35,330 bases of DNA from an uncultured Candidatus Nemicrothrix sp. (GCA_913046155.1 CAJWRY010000003.1:1-35330); one strand, 5' to 3'. Counted from the first letter of the stretch, positions 19,275-27,954 are shown. Notes: generated by a model from the sequence alone, not told the origin. Translations and numbers: made by a program.

Positions 19275-20030
19275 CTACTCCTCACTCGCCTCGTAATTCT
19301 CCAAAACGTATGTCTCTGCCTCTTGCCTACAAGTATTTATATCGCCGGCAGGGAAGATGCCTTCTGAATCGTCAGGGGGGGTTAGGCCTGATCCATTCGT
19401 GCCAAATCCAAGTTGCCCGCGCTCATCGGGTGTTATTTCACCGACCTCCCATCCAAGTCGCTCCAGGCACTCTCCAAACACTGGGATCCCGTAATTATTT
19501 TGTGCTATCTCCTCTGGGGTCAAGTTTTCTTGTGCTTCGCTAAAGGCTGTGAAAGCGTCGATAATGTTCGTTGCTGTGGCGCATTTTTGGAGTGAAGCAA
19601 TGTAGTCGGGTGTGAACGAGCTAGGGTCAACAGTTTCCCCGTCAGGGCCAGGTTGACCTGGTGCCCCAATAAACTCAAATCCGTCGTTTTCGAGACAGCC
19701 CTGAAACTGTGCAACGGTGTTAAGTAAATTATCTAGCGGGTCCTCGTCTGCAGTGGCGACGTCAATGCCATCGTCTTCTTCAACCGCTTCTGTTTCGGTA
19801 TTAAGTTCCTCAACGTCAACGTCTTCAACAGAAAGGGTTTCTGTTGTGTTGCTTTCGCCAGTTTGTTTGTCCTCTGCCGCTTTCACTGCATCAGCGTCGA
19901 TCACTACTTGGCCACCTTGTCCAATGATGACATTTGAGGATTCAGAGCTCCCACTTCCACCACAAGACATCGCTATAAGCGATATCAGGAGTATCAATCC
20001 TGCTGTTCGGAACATTTTGACCTTATGCAT
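19275..20030 (-). CDS. Secreted lipoprotein, acidic, Cys-containing, exporter-associated
   Basis: Lipobox LISLIAMSCGGSGSS after MHKVKMFRTAGLILL; ATG 20030 with AGGAAA upstream; duplicated FxxCLExxGxE motifs; same strand as the ABC genes, 8 nt upstream of the MFP gene. Confidence 0.75.
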   Translation of the reverse strand: MHKVKMFRTAGLILLISLIAMSCGGSGSSESSNVIIGQGGQVVIDADAVKAAEDKQTGESNTTETLSVEDVDVEELNTETEAVEEDDGIDVATADEDPLDNLLNTVAQFQGCLENDGFEFIGAPGQPGPDGETVDPSSFTPDYIASLQKCATATNIIDAFTAFSEAQENLTPEEIAQNNYGIPVFGECLERLGWEVGEITPDERGQLGFGTNGSGLTPPDDSEGIFPAGDINTCRQEAETYVLENYEASEE

Positions 20031-20248
20031 GGTTTCCTGCCTTCTTTGATTTCTGCGCGTAACTGAAATGACCGCATTGGGTGATCTCAGGGGAGGTTCG
20101 TTGTTATTAAGCATATGATACTTGAGACGCTCTTTGGTGTAACTACTTGAAGCTGGCTTTGGAATAAGTAATTTAATTTTCTTGAAAGTGGCAAAAGGGA
20201 GTCTCATAAATTTATTTATGTTGGTGAAATCCTGACACGAGTGATATT

Positions 20249-20267
20249 AATAATAATGATTATTATC
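20249..20267 (-). promoter_or_regulatory. Fur/Zur-like operator embedded in a candidate promoter of the lipoprotein-MFP-ABC operon
   Basis: AATAATAATGATTATTATC; perfect 8-1-8 inverted repeat ATAATAAT-G-ATTATTAT (20250-20266); 15/19 identical to the Fur box GATAATGATAATCATTATC; minus-strand -35 TTGACT (20277-20272), 16 nt, -10 TATTAT (20255-20250). Confidence 0.65.
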
Positions 20268-20324
20268 AGAAAGTCAAATAAAGCGAATTAATTCTCGACT
20301 AAATATATTTCTGAGAAGTTTTGA

Positions 20325-21830
20325 CTATGAACGTCGAGTTATCTCAGAAGTTTCTTGAGACGCAAGTGTTCGAATAGTAAAAATAGAATCTCCGGAAAGA
20401 ACCCCACCCCTCCCAAAGAGCCTCCCGTACTGCCAGTTAGATAACCCAAGCTCAGGTCGATTCAGGGCATACTGCCCATCAACCCATCTTGTAAATCCAT
20501 TACCAACAAATGGGGCATTAATACCATCAAAAAAAGCTTCAAATTCCGCGTCGTCTTCGGTAACCATGCTCGCAACAAATTGCGGAGAGTAACTATTACA
20601 GAGCGTTATGGCTTCCGAAACGGATTCAACTACGACCAAAGTGACTTCCGGTGAATTTTCCCACTCCCATTCAACGCCGATTTCATCTATCTGGATTTCT
20701 TCGGTTTGAGGCTCAATGACTTCCCCTTCAGCACGCTCGATTGCAACGTTGCCCCTCCATGCATCAGGGATAAAGGAATCAGTCGACTCAGTAATGTGTA
20801 ATTTTGCATTTGCACCCCTCGCCTCAGAAGCCTCTGTTAACGCAGCCAAAAACTCTGGGACTAAGACCGATGCCGCTTCTTTGGTTATGCAACACGTGTT
20901 AAGTGTGTTGCAAACTTTTCTATCCAGCGAATGATAGATAACTGATTTGAACATTTCAGGGTCAGAGTTGCTGCTACCAACTAGCCAGGCTCCACCTGTT
21001 CCATGCAAACTCACCGGAATGCCGGACTGCTTTGCAACTGCACCCAATTGCGCAACGGCTGGTCCAGACCCTCGGGCCACCGCCAAAGCTAGCCGTTGAT
21101 CTGAGAACATAGCGTAACCGGCAGATCGCTCAGCACTATTGATCAGACTCACCGATCCAATTGGCAACCCTGATTCTTTTAAAGCAGGATCCAAAGCATG
21201 CTCCACGATAGCGTTTGCTGTCAACAAGGCATCAGAACCTATCCGGAACACAACTGTATTTCCTGAACGAAGAACTCCGGTAGCGTCAGCGAAGACGTTG
21301 GGCCTACCTTCAAAGATAAAACCGATGACACCAAGCCCAGCAGTTATTAATTTGACCTTCCACCCGTCATGGCTTATTTCCTCAATGGCTGACCCTCTTT
21401 GGGACGGCGTGTTTTCCCATAAGCGTAAACCAGCAACCATGTCTTCTCTCATCTTCTCCGAGAGAACTAACCGTGTTGTTGACCGCCCTCTAGACTTAGC
21501 TACCCTGACGTCTTCGTCATTAGAGTCTTTAATAGCAGAGAATCTCTCTTCATTTGATAAGTAATCTGCAAATAACTTAAAGAACTTTGTGATTGCATGA
21601 TCGTCAACTGATCCCATTTCTAAAAAAGCGTCATGAGCCCTTTGAACTGTTTTAGTAGAAATTTTCCATACATCTGCAGGAACATGAAGTAGGTCCCCGG
21701 TTGTTTGTATGACGATCAACCTATCGCCACTCTCAAATTCAGAAGCTAGCTCCTCGGACACTATCGCAAGATTGTTCCCACCATAAGGAATCCTCATGCC
21801 AGCAGTTAACGATTCAAGTTTTTTGCCCAT
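20325..21830 (-). CDS. Divergent ProA-like (glutamate-5-semialdehyde dehydrogenase family) aldehyde dehydrogenase with N-terminal extension
   Basis: GVIGFIFEGRPNVFADATGVLRSGNTVVFR and catalytic-Cys region DRKVCNTLNTCCI resemble ProA; other ProA motifs diverged. Confidence 0.75.
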   Translation of the reverse strand: MGKKLESLTAGMRIPYGGNNLAIVSEELASEFESGDRLIVIQTTGDLLHVPADVWKISTKTVQRAHDAFLEMGSVDDHAITKFFKLFADYLSNEERFSAIKDSNDEDVRVAKSRGRSTTRLVLSEKMREDMVAGLRLWENTPSQRGSAIEEISHDGWKVKLITAGLGVIGFIFEGRPNVFADATGVLRSGNTVVFRIGSDALLTANAIVEHALDPALKESGLPIGSVSLINSAERSAGYAMFSDQRLALAVARGSGPAVAQLGAVAKQSGIPVSLHGTGGAWLVGSSNSDPEMFKSVIYHSLDRKVCNTLNTCCITKEAASVLVPEFLAALTEASEARGANAKLHITESTDSFIPDAWRGNVAIERAEGEVIEPQTEEIQIDEIGVEWEWENSPEVTLVVVESVSEAITLCNSYSPQFVASMVTEDDAEFEAFFDGINAPFVGNGFTRWVDGQYALNRPELGLSNWQYGRLFGRGGVLSGDSIFTIRTLASQETSEITRRS

Positions 21831-21837
21831 TTGGGCA
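21824..21837. promoter_or_regulatory. Inverted repeat overlapping the start codon/predicted TSS of the ProA-like gene
   Basis: TGCCCA-TT-TGGGCA perfect 6-2-6 repeat spanning the minus-strand ATG (21830) and the end of the predicted -10 TAGCAT (21842-21837). Confidence 0.45.
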
Positions 21838-21937
21838 TGCTATCTAGAACATCGCTTTTCGCACAAGTGCAGGCGAGACCTAACACTTCTGTTAACCCTC
21901 ATCGAGGCATTAAAAGAATTCAGCTAGCTTGCATAGT

Positions 21938-22594
21938 ATGCAGACTGATTGGAACCCAATTCTCCGTCAAGAATTTAATAAGCCATATTGGGCAGAACTT
22001 CAAAAGTATATTTTTGATCAACGTGCGTCTCATAAAGTATTCCCAGCACATTCGGATGTGTTCCGTGCGTTTCATCTAACTTCTTTCGCTGGATTGAAAG
22101 TCGTGATACTCGGCCAAGATCCGTACCACGGTGAAGGGCAAGCAAATGGCTTGTGCTTTTCTGTATCTTCTGGGGTTCCTTTCCCCCCATCACTCCGTAA
22201 TATTTTCAAAGAGTTAGAAGATGATGTGGGTGTTTCTAAGCCACAAAGTGGGGATCTCGCTAAATGGGCAGAGCAAGGTATTCTACTTTTGAATACGACC
22301 CTAACAGTACGGGAGGGGACACCTGCATCGCACCAAGGCAAAGGGTGGGAAACTTTCACTGATGAAGTTATTCGGTGCATAAGCCAGAAGAAAGAAAACA
22401 TTATCTTTGTTTTATGGGGGGCATCCGCACGAAGGAAGAAAGGCCTTATTGACGCTACAAAGCATACTTGCATCGAGTCGGTGCACCCCTCACCACTTAG
22501 CGCTCATAGGGGATTCTTGGGCAGTAAGCCCTTTTCAGGCGTTAACCGATTGTTACAGCGGCAGGGCGTATCAGAAATCGATTGGTCTCTTTAG
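21938..22594 (+). CDS. ung: Uracil-DNA glycosylase, family 1
   Basis: VVILGQDPYHGEGQANGLCFSV and HPSPLSAHRGF catalytic motifs. Confidence 0.96.
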   Translation: MQTDWNPILRQEFNKPYWAELQKYIFDQRASHKVFPAHSDVFRAFHLTSFAGLKVVILGQDPYHGEGQANGLCFSVSSGVPFPPSLRNIFKELEDDVGVSKPQSGDLAKWAEQGILLLNTTLTVREGTPASHQGKGWETFTDEVIRCISQKKENIIFVLWGASARRKKGLIDATKHTCIESVHPSPLSAHRGFLGSKPFSGVNRLLQRQGVSEIDWSL

Positions 22595-22606
22595 TTCTTT
22601 TACTTG

Positions 22607-22630
22607 TCGCACACCCTATCTGATGTGCGA
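22607..22630. repeat. Inverted repeat TCGCACA-N10-TGTGCGA between ung and the GT81-like gene
   Basis: Perfect 7-bp arms 22607-22613 and 22624-22630; no T-tract follows. Confidence 0.45.
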
Positions 22631-22657
22631 AACTTAATGTAATAAGAAAGGCCGACA

Positions 22658-23869
22658 ATGGGCGACTTTTTCCAAAATGGTGTTATTACAACCCTGCATA
22701 ACCTTGCTGACCGTCCTGTGGGGGAATTAGAGAAAGATCTTCAGGGCTGGTCTGATGAACGACCAATGTCCTTAATTATTCCATCTCTTTATAGTGAATT
22801 TGAGGGGCCTGCTATGCCTCGGATAATTTCTGAACTAGAGACTAATAATTACCTTAGCGAAATAATAATTGGATTGGATCGGGCAGATAGTCAGCAATTC
22901 AAAATGGTTAAGGAACAAGTTAGTGATATACCAGTTGATGTAAAGGTCATCTGGAATGATGGGCCCGTGATGAGCGATCTTCAAAGCGAATTAGCATCTG
23001 AAGGTCTAGCCCCACTAGAGCGTGGGAAAGGAAGCAATGTCTGGTACGCCATGGGATACTTCCTAGCATCTGGAAAGGGAAAGATATTGGCTTTGCATGA
23101 TGCTGATATCTTGAATTACCAAAGCGAGATGTTAGCGCGGTTACTCTATCCATTAGCTAATCCGACATTTGGTTACGCATTCTGTAAGGGCTATTACTTT
23201 CGGACTGACAGTGACGGCTTTAATGGGAGAGTTGCCCGACTATTGGTCACTCCTCTTTTGCGAGCCATGAAGCAAATACTGGGTGAGGATGATTTCCTTA
23301 CTTATCTTGATAGTTTCCGCTATCCATTGGCAGGTGAGTTCTCAATGGATGCAGACCTCGTCAGAGGCTTGCGCATTCCATTTGACTGGGGTCTTGAAAT
23401 AGGGGTTCTCTCCGAGGTTTATCGAAACTACACAACAAGTCGTATCTGCCAAGTAGATGTAGCTGATTCCTATTCACATAAACATCAAGTTGCCTCTGAA
23501 GACGATCCATCTCAAGGACTCCATAGGATGGCAATAGACATTTCAAAGTCGATCTTCCGTAAACTCGCAATTAATGGAGAAGTCTTTTCCCAGGGATTTT
23601 TCCGCACGTTAAAAGCCACTTACTATCGAACTGCGCTTGACCTCTCAGACCGTTACCAGCACGATGCAGAAATGAATGGGTACCCGATAGATAGACATTC
23701 CGAGGAGAATCTCATTGAACTGTTTTCGCGGGCAATCACCAAAGCTGGTGAAGATTATTTAATGCATCCAATGGAACAACCCTTTATCCCATCCTGGTCT
23801 GTGGCTATGTCAGCTATGCCCGACATTCTTCACCGGATACAAACATCAGTGGATAGCGAAAACCTTTGA
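22658..23869 (+). CDS. Glucosyl-3-phosphoglycerate synthase-like glycosyltransferase (GT-A fold, GT81-like)
   Basis: MSLIIPSLYSEFEGPAMPRIISEL, DxD-type LALHDADILNY, AGEFSMDADLVRGLRIPFDWGLEIGVLSEVYRN. Confidence 0.82.
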   Translation: MGDFFQNGVITTLHNLADRPVGELEKDLQGWSDERPMSLIIPSLYSEFEGPAMPRIISELETNNYLSEIIIGLDRADSQQFKMVKEQVSDIPVDVKVIWNDGPVMSDLQSELASEGLAPLERGKGSNVWYAMGYFLASGKGKILALHDADILNYQSEMLARLLYPLANPTFGYAFCKGYYFRTDSDGFNGRVARLLVTPLLRAMKQILGEDDFLTYLDSFRYPLAGEFSMDADLVRGLRIPFDWGLEIGVLSEVYRNYTTSRICQVDVADSYSHKHQVASEDDPSQGLHRMAIDISKSIFRKLAINGEVFSQGFFRTLKATYYRTALDLSDRYQHDAEMNGYPIDRHSEENLIELFSRAITKAGEDYLMHPMEQPFIPSWSVAMSAMPDILHRIQTSVDSENL

Positions 23870-23878
23870 TAAAAACCT

Positions 23879-24898
23879 TCAGTTTCCAAGCTTTGGAACT
23901 AATCGCTTAGGTATTTGCCCCTCCTGAACAAGCCATCGAAGAGTATCGGTAAAGCTTTCTGATAAGGGTTTCCACTCAATTTCTAAATCTGACCTAGTTC
24001 GTGCATCAATACCAGGTGTCAAGCTTGTCATGAACTTCGAAGTGGCAAGGTCTAGCGGGAAATCTATTCCAAGGTTCCCTATAAGGTCTCCGAATCTCCC
24101 AAAAGTATGGAACATAGAGTTCGGGAGAGTAACTGTACGTAATCGCTTACCGGTCACAGATTCAAGAAAGATCTCTGTTTCGGGCCAATCTAGATAATGC
24201 CCGAAAACTCCGTATTTTCGTGGTCCTTTATTAGCAACCAAGCAACGAGATAGAACTGTGGCTAGATCTCTGACGTCATGCATCAAAATACCGCCCGTTT
24301 TGGGTAAAGGAATTATAGGTGCCTTCAATAATCTTGCGATTCCCTTGGCTGCAACACTCACCCCGACATCATCTGGTCCGATAATCCCCGATGGCCAAAT
24401 GATAACCACTGGGTGCCCTTCACCTTGAAGTTTGCGCGCAACGAACTCACCTTCAGCTTTAGATCTAGCATATTCATCAATCGGCAATGGGCTTATCGGG
24501 CATTCGTCTGTATAAAACCCGCCAGGTGGCGGATGTAAGACACTCTGTGAGGATACGTAAATTATCGGATCAAGGTGTGCTTCGGTTGATAGCTCAAGAA
24601 CATTCCTGCTTCCAACTGCGTTCACCTTCTTGATCAAAGGAACAGCTTTCTTGCCTGTTGCCGCTACCGCAGCCGTATGAATAACAGCGTCACAATCTTT
24701 TAACAGTGGGCGCAAAGATTCACGAGAGGTGATATCGCCTTCAACATACTCAATGTTGGGAAGTTTATGAAGCTTAATGACGGCATCTAATTTAGAGCGG
24801 CTCCGAACGAAAGCGACAGGCTCATGGCCCGAAGCTACTAATTCTTTTAAGGTATGTCCACCGGTAAAACCTGTGGCTCCCGTTATCGCTACCCGCAT
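23879..24898 (-). CDS. NAD-dependent epimerase/dehydratase family protein (extended SDR)
   Basis: MRVAITGATGFTGGHTLKELVASGHEPVAFVRS; YARSKAEGE active-site region. Confidence 0.88.
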   Translation of the reverse strand: MRVAITGATGFTGGHTLKELVASGHEPVAFVRSRSKLDAVIKLHKLPNIEYVEGDITSRESLRPLLKDCDAVIHTAAVAATGKKAVPLIKKVNAVGSRNVLELSTEAHLDPIIYVSSQSVLHPPPGGFYTDECPISPLPIDEYARSKAEGEFVARKLQGEGHPVVIIWPSGIIGPDDVGVSVAAKGIARLLKAPIIPLPKTGGILMHDVRDLATVLSRCLVANKGPRKYGVFGHYLDWPETEIFLESVTGKRLRTVTLPNSMFHTFGRFGDLIGNLGIDFPLDLATSKFMTSLTPGIDARTRSDLEIEWKPLSESFTDTLRWLVQEGQIPKRLVPKLGN

Positions 24899-24958
24899 AT
24901 GCCTAAATTACTGTAAAGCGACCTCACCATGTAATTCGGGAATCAAATCTCAGAGATC

Positions 24959-26071
24959 TTATAAACCTATTCGTTGTGCAAGTAACTCTCGATGGTAGGT
25001 AGGATCACCGAAAAGCAGCTCTGAGCTTTTCGCTCTCTTAAAGTAAAGATGAGCGGGGTGCTCCCACGTGAACCCTATCCCTCCATGAATTTGAATATTC
25101 TCTGCTGCCGCATGGAAGTATGCTTCTGAGCAGTAAGCCTTTGCAAGGCTTGCCGTTGAAGGAAGTTCATCATTCATCTCAGCAGCACACCATCCGGCAT
25201 AGTAGGCAGCTGATTTCGCAGACTCAACTTCAAGGAGCATGTCTGCACACTTGTGCTTGATTGCTTGGAAGGATCCAATTGGGCGTCCGAATTGAACACG
25301 TACTTTTGCATATTCAACTGACATATCTAAACACATTTGAGCTCCCCCGACTTGCTCCGCAGCTAGAGCTACAGCAGCAAGATCGAGAACAGTAGAAAGA
25401 GTTTCCCAACCGGACCCCTCATTACCTATAAGTTTGGCAGGAGTGCCAGCGAAGTCTATACGAGATTGTTTACGTGTCTGATCCATCGTGGCCAATGACG
25501 TTCTTGTAAGGCCTTCGGCATTTGCATCTACTTGGAATAAACTTACTCCGTTGTCAGTTCGAGCAGCTACTATGAGAATTTCAGCGCTATTGCCATCAAT
25601 TACGTACATTTTGGTTCCGTCTAAAGTGAAATCTTTGCCCGATCCGCTTGCTTGCATCGTGATTCCGGATTCATCCCATTTCCCATTCTCTTCAGTTAAG
25701 GCCAGAGTGGCAATGGTTCCTGAAGCAATTTGCGGGAGCAATTCAGCTTTGGCTTCGTCATCTCCAGCATGGATAAGTGTATTGGCGGCAAGAACTACGC
25801 TTGAGAAATAGGGAGCACACAGTAATGATCGCCCCATTTCCTCAAGAACAACAATCAGTTCAACATAGCCATAACCCTGGCCACCAAACTCTTCAGGGAT
25901 AATGAGGGCGGGTAGCGCGAGTTGATCACACATTTGTTGCCATACGTCGGAATCAAAACCCTGTTCGGTTTCCATCTGTTCGCGCACTGCGGCCTCATCG
26001 GACTTCTCTTCAAGAAAACTCCTGACGAATTCTCTCAATTGTTCTTGCTCATCTGAAAATGCAAAGTTCAT
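24959..26071 (-). CDS. Acyl-CoA dehydrogenase
   Basis: MNFAFSDEQEQLREFVRSFLEE, LALTEENGKWD, QVGGAQMCLDMSVEYAKVRVQFGRPIGSFQAIKHKCADM, QIHGGIGFTWEHPAHLYFKRAKS; AAAGGAG RBS. Confidence 0.93.
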   Translation of the reverse strand: MNFAFSDEQEQLREFVRSFLEEKSDEAAVREQMETEQGFDSDVWQQMCDQLALPALIIPEEFGGQGYGYVELIVVLEEMGRSLLCAPYFSSVVLAANTLIHAGDDEAKAELLPQIASGTIATLALTEENGKWDESGITMQASGSGKDFTLDGTKMYVIDGNSAEILIVAARTDNGVSLFQVDANAEGLTRTSLATMDQTRKQSRIDFAGTPAKLIGNEGSGWETLSTVLDLAAVALAAEQVGGAQMCLDMSVEYAKVRVQFGRPIGSFQAIKHKCADMLLEVESAKSAAYYAGWCAAEMNDELPSTASLAKAYCSEAYFHAAAENIQIHGGIGFTWEHPAHLYFKRAKSSELLFGDPTYHRELLAQRIGL

Positions 26072-26131
26072 GTTGTTCTCCTTTAGGCTCTCCAAACTAC
26101 ACGCATCCTTAAAGACTTGCACATCATAATA

Positions 26132-26160
26132 TGTACAGCAATGTACAAATTACCTATACT
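26132..26160 (+). promoter_or_regulatory. Candidate autoregulatory promoter/operator of the toxin-antitoxin pair
   Basis: Two TGTACA palindromes (26132-26137, 26142-26147) 4 nt apart; the first sits as -35, 17 nt before -10 TATACT (26155-26160), which ends 6 nt before ATG 26167. Confidence 0.55.
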
Positions 26161-26166
26161 GGTGCC

Positions 26167-26448
26167 ATGGATGGAAAACATAAAACGTCAATGTCAGAAC
26201 TTCGAAAGGATCTTGCTAATTATTTGAGGATTGCGAATTCAGGTGAAGAAGTGGTGATTACTGTCGATGGGAAACCATTTGCTGTTTTAGGTCCATTGGA
26301 GACTCAGTATGAGATCACAATAGATCACCTCGTAGCTGGTGGATTAGTAAATAAGCCTTTGCGTGATGAGCCTTTAGGAGGCCCCGAAGAGGCGATACTT
26401 CCAGCTGATAGCAATGTCTCAGCAATTATTCGGGAGGTGAGAGGATGA
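26167..26448 (+). CDS. Type II antitoxin, Phd/YefM family
   Basis: MSELRKDLANYLRIANSGEEVVITVDGKPFAVLGPL; overlaps the PIN toxin gene by 4 nt. Confidence 0.88.
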   Translation: MDGKHKTSMSELRKDLANYLRIANSGEEVVITVDGKPFAVLGPLETQYEITIDHLVAGGLVNKPLRDEPLGGPEEAILPADSNVSAIIREVRG

Positions 26449-26867
26449 CGAACTGTATTGCCATAGATACTTCTGCGCTTCTTTACCGCTATCTTCCGGG
26501 AAAAAACAGGGAGTTTCTCCTAGAAGAAATGGCTACCGAACAAAAGTGGATCGCCAGCGAACTGGTAAAGACTGAAATGCTATTAGCGCTTCGTCATGGA
26601 GCTGTTTCACCTCACCATTACGATGCCATCGCACGGTCTTTCAGATCTGATTGGGACTCATTTTATGTAATCCCTATAGATAGCAAGTGCCTGAATCGCG
26701 CCGCACAATTTGGGGCCCAGTTTGGCCTAAAGATAGTAGACGCCATACATCTGGCTTCTATAGATAGGATCCCCCGACCTTTTAAATACCTAACATTTAA
26801 CCACGCGCATATGTCTGCAGCAGTTGAATTAGGGATTGAAGTGGTAGCCCCTGCTTCAATCAGTTAA
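26445..26867 (+). CDS. Type II toxin, PIN domain (VapC-like) ribonuclease
   Basis: IAIDTSALLYRYL, KTEMLLALRHG, LKIVDAIHLAS acidic PIN residues. Confidence 0.88.
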   Translation: MTNCIAIDTSALLYRYLPGKNREFLLEEMATEQKWIASELVKTEMLLALRHGAVSPHHYDAIARSFRSDWDSFYVIPIDSKCLNRAAQFGAQFGLKIVDAIHLASIDRIPRPFKYLTFNHAHMSAAVELGIEVVAPASIS

Positions 26868-27796
26868 ATCTCGTTTTCTGGTCTGCCTGTACCACCACTT
26901 GGATTTCCACCCATATTTGCGTTAAGTCTTGCTTTGGACATCAGTTCTGCCATGAGCGGGCCAAGGTCCTGTGGGTCTTCTGGTTGCGTTCCGGTAGGAC
27001 CTAATACCCAGCCCTCTGAAATTCCGATCTGGTTACCGCGCACGTCGAAACATCGACCAGTTACTTTCGCTGCCTCTTCGCTGCATAGCCATGCGGCTGT
27101 TACAGCTTGCCATCGCGGCGACATCGCTTCTTTCTGCTCATCTGATAAATTATCCATTCCTACGAGACCGGCTGTCATTCTGGATAATGCAGCAGGAACC
27201 AATGCGTTAACGGTTACATTATATTTGGCTAACTCCATGGCTGTTATGACCGTGAATGCAGCTATTCCTGCTTTAGCGGCACCGTAATTGCTTTGACCAA
27301 TGTTTCCATATATTCCAGAAGGTGAAGACGTGTTAATTACACGTCCATATGTTTCTTCCCCAGCTTTAGCTTTATTTCTCCAGTAAACGGCAGCATGATG
27401 GGTGGGACCAAATGTTCCTTTTAAATGGACTGCCATAATTGAATCCCAGTCGTCTTCTGACATGGAGAAGAGCATTCTATCTCTGAGGATGCCAGCATTG
27501 TTGATGAGAATATTGAGGTCTCCATAGGTGTCTATAGCTTGATCAATCATTGCTTTGGCATCTGTAAAGCTGGCAACATTGCCACCATTGACCACGGCTT
27601 CGCCCCCCATAGCCTGAATTTCCTCCACGACCTTCTGGGCTTGAGTTAGATCCTCTCCTTGTCCGGACATATCCCCACCTAGGTCATTTACAACAATTTT
27701 CGCTCCATGTGAAGCGAGCATCAACGCGTGCTCACGACCAATTCCACCTGCTGCCCCGGTAATTAGTGCTACTTTTCCTTCAACAAGTTTTGCCAT
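26864..27796 (-). CDS. SDR family oxidoreductase (17-beta-HSD type 4 / FabG-like)
   Basis: VALITGAAGGIGREHALMLASHGAKIVVNDLGGD, NNAG, YGAAKAG; GGAG RBS. Confidence 0.9.
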   Translation of the reverse strand: MAKLVEGKVALITGAAGGIGREHALMLASHGAKIVVNDLGGDMSGQGEDLTQAQKVVEEIQAMGGEAVVNGGNVASFTDAKAMIDQAIDTYGDLNILINNAGILRDRMLFSMSEDDWDSIMAVHLKGTFGPTHHAAVYWRNKAKAGEETYGRVINTSSPSGIYGNIGQSNYGAAKAGIAAFTVITAMELAKYNVTVNALVPAALSRMTAGLVGMDNLSDEQKEAMSPRWQAVTAAWLCSEEAAKVTGRCFDVRGNQIGISEGWVLGPTGTQPEDPQDLGPLMAELMSKARLNANMGGNPSGGTGRPENEI

Positions 27797-27896
27797 TTCG
27801 AATCTCCTGAATTTCTTTGCTCACATGAGGTTAGCTCAGGCAATAATAAACTGCGACTCAAGCGAACTCCAAATAAGGATATATCTCTGTGATTTC

Positions 27897-27925
27897 TTGA
27901 AGCTTTCCAAAAAATTTCCTACTAT
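27897..27925 (+). promoter_or_regulatory. Candidate sigma70-type promoter for the CoA-transferase gene
   Basis: TTGAAG (27897-27902), 17 nt spacer, TACTAT (27920-27925); followed by a short leader with GGAGG before TTG 27955. Confidence 0.5.
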
Positions 27926-27954
27926 TCCCATCATCAACTAATGGAGGTCATGAC

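Noticed and set aside
20031-20207. 59-residue N-terminal extension of the lipoprotein ORF
   Set aside because: Would bury the signal peptide; MHKVKMFRTAGLILLISLIAMSC at 20030 has its own AGGAAA ribosome-binding site, so the region is more likely the 5' leader.
21139-21564. 141-aa plus-strand ORF opposite the ProA-like gene
   Set aside because: Antisense shadow ORF lacking promoter/RBS and recognisable domain.
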